A stretch of 64,000 nucleotides of DNA from Lyophyllum atratum (lineage: Eukaryota; Basidiomycota; Agaricomycetes; Agaricales; Lyophyllaceae): NCBI GenBank assembly GCA_014905825.1, contig JACGCN010000002.1, positions 3,038,001-3,102,000 on the forward strand, written 5' to 3'. A program made the position numbers and the translations under genes. A model generated the notes under the pieces. The model did not search any database. It worked only from the letters and a program-made list of their open reading frames with translations, and was not told the origin of the DNA. Below, piece after piece: positions 57,048-64,000 of the stretch. Positions within the stretch are counted from its first letter, which is position 1, and every line of letters starts with the position of its first letter.

Positions 57048-58488
57048 CGTTGAGTGTTGAGCGTTCTATCTGATGCCATCGATCGGCTGTTGGAAGCTGT
57101 TGGGAGTTGGGACTCTCAGTCACAACTTGTGCACATCTAGGCGCCCAATTATAGAATGTGGGTCTACCATACTGTGCAAGAATACCCGGATCGCAATATG
57201 ACTAACCTTTTGCACAAGGCCATGTAATATATGCTCGATCTGAGCTGATAGCGACGGGCGAAATCATTGAATTTTTTAAACACCTCAGTAGCCATAGATA
57301 GAGTAAAGCAATAATATAGCCAAGTCCCCGGTACAAAGCGTCAAAATTGAATGCGCTTTAGACGATATACACCTCGAGAGTTTCAGTGGCTTTGCGAAAC
57401 GAGAATTTGTGCTTGTTTGCCCTCTGTTCAGAGAGGTTCAGAGACGCGTACGGCCATTGAGAGATGAGGGTCGGGAGTGAGGTTCTTTCGTCAAGTTGGT
57501 TCGCACTTTACGTCTCGCGGAATTTCTGCGGAAAGCATGTCGTATGGAACTCAGCAGGTTTCCCAGAGAAATCATGCCGCCAGCTCATCTGACATTAATG
57601 AAGACGACGCTGTAAAACGAAGCGGACTCTCCTCGATGGCGGACAAGGGAAAATTCGGAGAATGTGGGGCTTCCGCCACGTCTGGGACATGCGAAGGCGT
57701 TCATACACACAAAGAAAGATTTCGGACATCTCTTCGACTGAAAGCAAAAGTCCGGGATTACCGAAATGAGTAAGAATTCGAGAGTCCGTCGTCCAGAGAA
57801 CAGCTGTAAGCGCCAGGACTGCAAGGCATAGTAGGCCATCAGATATAGGCTGCTGATCCCTCTTATCGTCACTGATTGTGAGCAGATATGAGTCGGACAC
57901 CCGCTCTTGACACGACTTTGAATAGGAGTGAGTCCGGATAAGGTGAACGAAAGAATGTTGCTCATCGATGGGCTGATGCATTACAGTACGTCGTCGAATC
58001 ACATAGGAATCGTACTTGGTTGTCTGGGCCGTGAAACGGCATGTCCGAGTTCTGGAATAGATCTTCCGGGACGACAACATGGGCATGCAAGAAACGCACT
58101 TTCATGGGACTCCGCACACCTCTCAACGAGATGATATACTCACCTTTCCTGCACTCGAACGGTAGTCACAAGTTCCTGCTGTAGTCTCTGTTGGCCAGTC
58201 AAAGCTGCATGGGAGTTGAAAACAGAGAAAGTAGACCTTCGATACGAAGACTTGAGAAAACCAATTACGACTGTCCGAATGAAACAAAAATTTTCCTTGT
58301 CTCGCTAATCTGAAGTAGAATTCTCGCCTTTGTTGTGCAGGCAGCAGCAGAATAGAGAGTTCAGAAACGCGTAGGCGATAGTATGTAGGTTTTCTGAAAA
58401 CTGGCTTATGTGGGCCGATCGAACGGCAAATCCGAGTTCTACATGTCTGGGAATTAAACAAAAGAAATTTGAGGAACAAGGACAGAAG
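57048..58488. other. Helitron-flanking region with exon-like repeats
   Basis: No complete gene. At 58014-58053 the plus-strand frame LVVWAVKRHVRVLE then stop resembles the block at 49731 (WVVWADERQVRVLW). At 58400-58440 a third copy (WLMWADR...) has an extra base that breaks the frame. A looser repeat pairs 57395-57450 with 58312-58375 (GTTCAGAGACGCGTA and GTTCAGAAACGCGTA). The 3' terminus of the Helitron should lie here, but I could not fix a CTRR end with hairpin. Confidence 0.45.
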
Positions 58489-60222
58489 TCAATTTTGACC
58501 GTCCCGTCGAGCATATACAGCCATGATAGCGTTACGGAATCCTAATGTGCGAAGGTTGACATTAGCTATGGAATCCTCTCGAATCATAGAGCCTCCCCGA
58601 GCCATTCCATCATATGCCCACACAACGCCAACTGAAGTTACCACCCGACAGGTAAAGTGATACCGTCCGTGGTAAATCACACCTGCAAGTTGATAGGCTA
58701 CTTCACGTTGTGCACCGCCGGCAGGCGCAGTGATTGGGACTGTAAGATGAAAAGGTAATGTAATATCCCCTCTAGTTAAATCAAACGCTAAGGCAGGTGG
58801 GGCCTGCACAAACGTGTGGATTCTGATTAGTTCCTTGTCGCAAGTGGGACAATGTGCCCCTGTTGGGACACGGAACCTTCGAAGATAATTCTGTAGTGAT
58901 ACGTTTGCTGATGCAGGAAAAGGTGTTACAAGACAAGTGTTCATCGAATTGGCAGACAGATTGACGTCGTGATGTCTTGGGCATATCCTCATGGACACCA
59001 TTATGTTGTCAGACGAACGCAACATGAGATCAACCATGGCATGGACGCTTGTGTATTGTCCCCAGGGAAATGTCACGGGAGAAAAGCGGAATAGATCGTA
59101 TCGTAAGTCGTCTCTGGCCCTTTCCAGACCACTGACATCATCGGGGCCATCACATCCAGCGAATCCAGCTAGAAGAGTACCTAGATATTCTGGGTTCAAG
59201 TCGCTAAGCATATGCAACTGGTCTTCTGAGGCTTGCTTCCATATGCAATGAAATATGGCAATTACCGTGTCATACGCACAACTGTTATCCCTCCATGGGG
59301 TCCCAATTGGTACATTTGTATCATCAGATAGAGCTGGAGCATCCCCTATCTCTTCGGGAGCGGTCTTGCTTTTCTTCTTACAAGGCATCTCAGCAGAGAG
59401 ATGATCGATTAGAGTCCCATCACCAAGCGATTTCCGCTTTTGGCTTGATACCGTGCCTCTTGCAGCAACAAAGCTGCTTTTGGGCTTAAGTTGAGCTTTA
59501 TCAGACGCAGTTGACTTACCCAAAATTTCCCACTTTACATCCTCAACCACCCAGTCTAAAAAGGGATCAGATTTTCCCCAACGTACAGCAGGATTAACTG
59601 AGGACGGGATGTAATCCTTACCTTTGCAAGCTCGGAATGAGTCAATCAAGGTATTCCTTCTGTTTGCGTCATGCATTCCTTTCGGCAGCTTCCCTTCGTA
59701 GCGCAGCCGCGTCAGATCATCAAGTAACTCCAACTCACGAAATTCCTGACGCAAGGCGCCCGAAGCGCCACCAGTTACTTTACTTGAATCAAATCCTTGC
59801 ACAAGGAGTGTTCCGTTGGCAGATCTTCCACGGGACAATGCAGTATATATTGCATGGTGAGTTTGACTATTAGCAATATGAACTACGTTTGACTCCCTTG
59901 TCTTTCCCTGCGATGCATATTCCGTCATGGAAAAATTTGGGAGTACCTCGACCTGTGAACGGGCAACGTTGACAGAAGAATCATCTGGTAGAGTACAAAC
60001 GGTGTTGACTGAAGACTTAGTGAGAGGGACAACATTCATCGGCAAACCAGGAAGTTTGACAGCCCTTGGTGGGTTTGATAGTCGTATAAAGAGGGTATCA
60101 AGAATCCTTTGCCCATGTGAGCCCTGGCCGACTGCCATGAATGTACAAAACCCTCTTGCCCACGAGTTATGCACAGCTCTGTAGCGGCGTTTTGGCGTAT
60201 CATGACCGGAAGGCCCACACAC
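58489..60222 (-). CDS. Helitron helicase C-terminus fused to a C19-like cysteine protease domain
   Basis: This frame carries on from the helicase. Its helicase tail shows NPPRAVKLPGLPMNVVPLTK, VEVLPNFSMTEYASQGKTR and HAIYTALSRGRSANGTLLVQ. After a Lys/Ser-rich linker (KRKSLGDGTLIDH; EMPCKKKSK) comes GTPWRDNSCAYDTVIAIFHC; the Cys (codon 59278-59280) follows Asn-Ser as in a Cys box. Further on are VIYHGRYHFTCRVV and VVWAYDGMARG, like the His box and final Asp of ubiquitin-specific proteases. CPRHH and CPTCDKEL may bind zinc between them. The first part of the frame before about 60115 (CGPSGHDTPKRRYR) is out of register with the helicase, so the ATG at 60222 is not a true start. Protease activity is inferred. 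Confidence 0.8.
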   Translation of the reverse strand: MCGPSGHDTPKRRYRAVHNSWARGFCTFMAVGQGSHGQRILDTLFIRLSNPPRAVKLPGLPMNVVPLTKSSVNTVCTLPDDSSVNVARSQVEVLPNFSMTEYASQGKTRESNVVHIANSQTHHAIYTALSRGRSANGTLLVQGFDSSKVTGGASGALRQEFRELELLDDLTRLRYEGKLPKGMHDANRRNTLIDSFRACKGKDYIPSSVNPAVRWGKSDPFLDWVVEDVKWEILGKSTASDKAQLKPKSSFVAARGTVSSQKRKSLGDGTLIDHLSAEMPCKKKSKTAPEEIGDAPALSDDTNVPIGTPWRDNSCAYDTVIAIFHCIWKQASEDQLHMLSDLNPEYLGTLLAGFAGCDGPDDVSGLERARDDLRYDLFRFSPVTFPWGQYTSVHAMVDLMLRSSDNIMVSMRICPRHHDVNLSANSMNTCLVTPFPASANVSLQNYLRRFRVPTGAHCPTCDKELIRIHTFVQAPPALAFDLTRGDITLPFHLTVPITAPAGGAQREVAYQLAGVIYHGRYHFTCRVVTSVGVVWAYDGMARGGSMIREDSIANVNLRTLGFRNAIMAVYARRDGQN

Positions 60223-63200
60223 AACGACAACTTTCCTGGGATGATCTTGGTATTTGAACTATGAGGGGATTCCCAAAGGGCCTTCTGAACCCTGGCCTCG
60301 ACTAGCACTTTCTTTACCCTGGTCTTGTTACCCGCAGCTTTCCTCTGCTTTCGATCTTCGGGATCCTCTGGTGGTGCTATCATATCTTCGGAAAAGAAAT
60401 CAACTAGCTCTTGGTCAGTTTCCTGTGAAAACCTCTCGGAGCCGAGAAGATTAATTGCGTCCTTGTCAACATTGTAAGACGTGATGACAGATGTGCTTCG
60501 GAAGGTTCTTTCCGTGATGCATGATCGACCAGGTGAGCTACTCGATATACGCGAGCGTAAGAAGGTTAAATCTTCCGGTGTACACGACTTATAACGCATG
60601 TTCTCAAGAGCTTTCCTGAACTTCACGTCTGCTGGAGAACTGTCTTGCTGGCGTTCATTCTTCCGCAGAATGACAACCGTCGTTATTTGGTGCCACAATG
60701 CCTTTCCGATAGCAGCTTCTTGATCTCGTAAAGAGACTCCTTGGCAACCAACTGTCCGACTATATAACGAGACTTGCTCGCCCCCCATAGCTGGTGGGAG
60801 CTGCGCAAAATCACCTGCAAATATCATATGCATACCTCCAAAAGGTATTTCTGGATTACCCAACACCTGAGCTAATCGGGCGCTGATTCTGTACAGGTCT
60901 CGACAGGACAGCATGGACACCTCATCAAAAAACACGTAGTCAACCCCGGTGAGGCGAGATTTAACTTGCGCAAGTTGAGTACTAGTGTGTTCATGCATGT
61001 CAGATATACCGAACATAAAATGATAAGTTGAACCTCCAAGCAGAGACGCAGCAGTACCAGTCGGTGCTACCACCACGAATCGATGAGACTCCTTTCTCAC
61101 ATCAAAGAACTTAATCAAAGCCCGTAGAACCTGTGATTTCCCAGTCCCCCCCATGCCCCCAATATACATTTTCAGGGCTTCAGAATTGGGGTTGGCCGCA
61201 TGGTTTGCAACAATTGTAAAGGCCCTTTGTTGTTCTTTATTCAAAGTAAACTCAAGTATGATACTTTTAATCGCAGCAGCCCATTCACGGGATTTACACT
61301 TCTTTTCAAGGTATGCCTTGTCGACAACCTCCACAATGTTCGGATCTGGATACCGTTTACTTGACAAATTTGCATGTCCAGGCAGGTTATTTGACCGCTG
61401 GTCGAGGATACGACGCCTCTCATCCATCACAGCTGCTTTCCATTGAGTTCCAGGTTGAACTATGGACGGCGACTCAGGCTTCAGATTCGTATCTTCTGGA
61501 AGCAACGCAGAATTCGGGATGTCCCAACCGAGATTTCTCATGATGGAACTCATCTGATGCATTGTTGCATCACGAGAACGGCGACCGTTACCAATATGTT
61601 CGAGGAAGCCAAGTTCTGCGACCTTGTCTGTGTCGGCTTCATCAAAGATGTAGTCCCCAATATGTTCTTCTTGCTGAAAATCAGTCATGTAAGATTTCTC
61701 AGTATCTATCCAGCTTGGCAAGTGAGCATTACCCTTCTTCATTTGTGCGTGAAAATCATCCTGCGCGTCCATACACTCATATTGAATGTTGAAATTTTTC
61801 ATGAAGGTTTTGTGTCCCTGGGAAAAGCCTTCCGCTGCGAAAGCGTCTTCCCAGGTGCCGTGCTTGTCCTTAAGATCCAAACCCGACCTCCAAGGCTTAA
61901 AAAAAGTAAGCATTGTAGCACAGTAGTATTCACGATCGCCCCTATCACACCTTGGCAAAGGATGACCCGTGAAGTTAGGTACACGAGCATATTTTGAGTC
62001 TAGGCATAGAGTGGTATGAGTTGAAGCTAACGGATGCATATCCCCAAGAAAATTGTGTATGGTTGAACCGACTCGGTTTTTTCTTTTCTCTGCACCACCA
62101 CCTTCGGGAAGGGAGACTTCATGCTCAAATTGGTATGCCTCGGCATCGTGAAGCTCGTCAGAACCTGCAGTGATGTCTGTACGGCCTTTGATGCGAGTAC
62201 ATCTGGAAACCCAGTCATATAGAGCCATAGATTCAAGCTCAGGAGCACGATACATATAATCATAGACAGGTGAGAGCCCAACCACTCGCCCGTTGCGCCG
62301 AATCAGTACCACTCGCTCAGGCAGACGACTATGCTTGTGTTCCTGGTCCGGAAATGCAGCCAATACTTCATTCACGTAGCTCTGCCAGTAAAAATGTTGA
62401 AACTCATGGCTAGTATAATGATCAGGATTGCCAAGGAGGTACAAGCATATCATCGGCGAGCCCATCTCCAACTTTGTCGTGAGTGAGTTCACTATTTTTG
62501 TCATTAGAGATCTTGCCTTCTCCTGCCGCGGGGCAGATCCGCCCAATACCTCCGTGTTCTTTTGAAAAATTGAACGTACAGTCTCGAATATGACGCAGGT
62601 TTTCAATGAGGTCTTCGTAACGTATTTAGTGACATAGTACATAACACCTTTGATAGCCGTCCCCGACCGCAGGCTTGTTACATCGGTGTTGCATCGGAAA
62701 AGATAAGTAACCGTTGACGACACTGTATTCATCCATTCCTCTAACTTCTTTATATGCAGAGAGCCAGTTGCAGGATCAACCTCTGTTTCCTTGAAGATAG
62801 GTCGAGGGAACCGCCCACGGCAAACACCCCATTTGTTATCCAAGCATCCGGCATACTGCTTTGCCTTGTTTTGAGAGCCATCTCGGTTAATAGTTGATCT
62901 GCAGGTATGGATATTGGACTTGAATAATATGTCATCAACAGTAAATTTAAAGCGGGACCACCATGAATTTACACGCTCACACCGTTCACAAGCCATGCAA
63001 CATTCAGCACATTTATCTGGAGGTGATTCAGGTAATAATTGCGTAGGGTCTTGATACCCAGGCTCCTTGGATGCGGCGTCAACAGCAGCACTAACTTCAT
63101 CCATTGTCCCAGTACTAAATTCACCTTGGTGAGCGGCTTCCAGGTACTGAACTAGTGCCTGCTGAAAGGGTGAACTTGGGTCCATTATTGCTTTACGCGC

Positions 63201-64000
63201 CTCCTCAGGCGTCAGACCATTTCTGATCCAGAGGAGGAGATGAAGATGCAAGGTCAAACGTCCTTGCTGCTCTACTGTTCCATAATAAGCTGAGGTATCG
63301 CCATAGATGCCGGGATGATCTGGACCGAACCCCAATACATGCTTTATGAATTGTTTTACCATGAAGTCAAAGAAACGGGCTGCAGCAACAGGGTTTTTGG
63401 AAATAAGTCGGAAGCGCTTGTCATAAGTCCTAATCATTGGTTCAAAGGACTCTTTTTCATCTGCAAAATATAGACATATGGGATGAGACATATCGGAGGG
63501 TGACAAGGTGATGTACCACGAAGGAGCCCCTTGATTAGCGACCAGAGACCAGATTTCATTCCTCATATATTTCTTGCTAGAAATAGAGCCGTCCACCTTC
63601 CCGCCGACATGGTCCAAGTCCCTAATGACTTGAAAACATGCCTTTTCATCTACAGTCGCGGGTTTCACTACATCTCCACGTGCCATTCTCTTTGCTATAT
63701 CTCCAAGGACATCTTGATTTACATTCAAAAGACGTTCAGTAATATCATGAAAATTCTTTGATTCCACAGCCAGGTACCCACCCGTAGAAGCTGCCTTGAT
63801 TTGACGATGGCTAAAGGCAGCAAATGGAAATGAAAGGTCAGTCTGAAAACGCTTGTCGTGATACATCAGTAAATACTTCTTATGTGCATCGTCGGATAGG
63901 GATGTAGAGCCTACACCACCCAAACCATAAGGGAACAGCCAAGGAAACATTTGCGGGTACAAGTCAGGATTTTTATAAATAGACTCCGTCTTGTTGTGTT
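60036..64000 (-). CDS. Helitron Rep/helicase, N-terminal and central part (partial, frameshifted)
   Basis: At least 1,308 codons on one frame. Helitron-like N-terminal domain: YPQMFPWLFPYGLGG, PSWYITLSPSDMSHPI, then the HUH motif in GRLTLHLHLLLWIRNGL and the two catalytic tyrosines in GVMYYVTKYVTK. A Cys-rich cluster (CAECCMACERC) lies between. The Pif1-like SF1 helicase follows: Walker A GGMGGTGKSQV, Walker B YVFFDEVSM, then MIFAGDFAQLPPA and later IIPGKLSLCVGLPVMIRQN and ATELCITRGQEG. After that this frame loses sense and stops at 60036. Homology resumes one frame over at GSHGQRILDTLF, which fits loss of one G in the run at 60122-60124. This may be real decay or an assembly error. Confidence 0.9.
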   Translation of the reverse strand, partial: HNKTESIYKNPDLYPQMFPWLFPYGLGGVGSTSLSDDAHKKYLLMYHDKRFQTDLSFPFAAFSHRQIKAASTGGYLAVESKNFHDITERLLNVNQDVLGDIAKRMARGDVVKPATVDEKACFQVIRDLDHVGGKVDGSISSKKYMRNEIWSLVANQGAPSWYITLSPSDMSHPICLYFADEKESFEPMIRTYDKRFRLISKNPVAAARFFDFMVKQFIKHVLGFGPDHPGIYGDTSAYYGTVEQQGRLTLHLHLLLWIRNGLTPEEARKAIMDPSSPFQQALVQYLEAAHQGEFSTGTMDEVSAAVDAASKEPGYQDPTQLLPESPPDKCAECCMACERCERVNSWWSRFKFTVDDILFKSNIHTCRSTINRDGSQNKAKQYAGCLDNKWGVCRGRFPRPIFKETEVDPATGSLHIKKLEEWMNTVSSTVTYLFRCNTDVTSLRSGTAIKGVMYYVTKYVTKTSLKTCVIFETVRSIFQKNTEVLGGSAPRQEKARSLMTKIVNSLTTKLEMGSPMICLYLLGNPDHYTSHEFQHFYWQSYVNEVLAAFPDQEHKHSRLPERVVLIRRNGRVVGLSPVYDYMYRAPELESMALYDWVSRCTRIKGRTDITAGSDELHDAEAYQFEHEVSLPEGGGAEKRKNRVGSTIHNFLGDMHPLASTHTTLCLDSKYARVPNFTGHPLPRCDRGDREYYCATMLTFFKPWRSGLDLKDKHGTWEDAFAAEGFSQGHKTFMKNFNIQYECMDAQDDFHAQMKKGNAHLPSWIDTEKSYMTDFQQEEHIGDYIFDEADTDKVAELGFLEHIGNGRRSRDATMHQMSSIMRNLGWDIPNSALLPEDTNLKPESPSIVQPGTQWKAAVMDERRRILDQRSNNLPGHANLSSKRYPDPNIVEVVDKAYLEKKCKSREWAAAIKSIILEFTLNKEQQRAFTIVANHAANPNSEALKMYIGGMGGTGKSQVLRALIKFFDVRKESHRFVVVAPTGTAASLLGGSTYHFMFGISDMHEHTSTQLAQVKSRLTGVDYVFFDEVSMLSCRDLYRISARLAQVLGNPEIPFGGMHMIFAGDFAQLPPAMGGEQVSLYSRTVGCQGVSLRDQEAAIGKALWHQITTVVILRKNERQQDSSPADVKFRKALENMRYKSCTPEDLTFLRSRISSSSPGRSCITERTFRSTSVITSYNVDKDAINLLGSERFSQETDQELVDFFSEDMIAPPEDPEDRKQRKAAGNKTRVKKVLVEARVQKALWESPHSSNTKIIPGKLSLCVGLPVMIRQNAATELCITRGQEGFVHSWQSARAHMGKGFLIPSLYDYQTHQGLSNFLVCR

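Larger units (their letters stand above)
58489..64000 (-). mobile_element. Helitron (rolling-circle transposon), 3' part
   Basis: The minus strand encodes Rep and helicase of a Helitron over at least 5.5 kb; the 5' end lies beyond 64000. The reading frame is still open at the window edge (IYKNPDLYPQMFPWLFPYGL). The two coding blocks are described separately. Helitrons replicate by a rolling-circle-like mechanism and often pick up host gene pieces. Confidence 0.9.

Noticed and set aside
57477..57773. 98-codon plus-strand frame near the Helitron
   Set aside because: No domain; lies in a repeat-rich flank.
1..64000. CRISPR arrays, rRNA genes, bacterial operons
   Set aside because: No regularly spaced repeats or rRNA sequence seen; the genome is eukaryotic.

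Overview
The window is nuclear DNA of a filamentous basidiomycete, most likely an Agaricomycete. Evidence: genes are split by many introns of about 50-70 nt with GTRNGT donors, all five tRNA genes carry introns, and the gene set is fungal. It includes a myosin-motor class V chitin synthase, a basidiomycete-type sesquiterpene synthase, a GRDP-like (DUF1399) protein, many small F-box/LRR proteins and a Helitron.

1-25.7 kb is mostly conserved housekeeping DNA: ribosomal protein eS12 (introns in both UTRs), cofactor-independent phosphoglycerate mutase (a GC-AG first intron), a pair of initiator tRNA-Met genes in a local segmental duplication, a membrane-anchored alpha/beta hydrolase, an uncharacterised 459-aa protein with a decayed copy of its N-terminus next to it, a pair of tRNA-Tyr genes, a sugar-porter MFS transporter, coatomer beta' (SEC27) and a chitin synthase of about 1,950 aa.

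26-45.6 kb is mixed: a sesquiterpene synthase without obvious tailoring genes, two F-box-like genes, a 441-bp hAT-like miniature transposon with a perfect 8-bp target-site duplication, a small membrane protein, a GRDP-like protein, a second alpha/beta hydrolase, tRNA-Glu(CUC), a disordered Tyr/Gly-rich protein, a Mei2-type RRM protein that seems truncated, and a small coiled-coil protein.

46-64 kb is rearranged and decaying DNA around one good gene, a GPI-anchored GH16 glucanase. It holds a truncated copy of the coiled-coil gene, two joined opposite-orientation pieces of F-box gene ends, a ~500-bp foldback element, repeated unidentified exons, an aldehyde dehydrogenase pseudogene, a glucoamylase (GH15-CBM20-CBM20) pseudogene, a second copy of the 31-kb F-box gene, and the 3' part of a Helitron. 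The Helitron protein has a HUH/Y2 Rep, a Pif1-like helicase and a C-terminal domain resembling a C19 (ubiquitin-specific) cysteine protease; its frame is broken once in a short homopolymer. The strongest items for follow-up are the Helitron fusion, the hAT-like element, the 48.8-50.1 kb mosaic and the gene-fragment traffic linking 30, 49 and 56 kb. Exon boundaries are read by eye and no searches were run.
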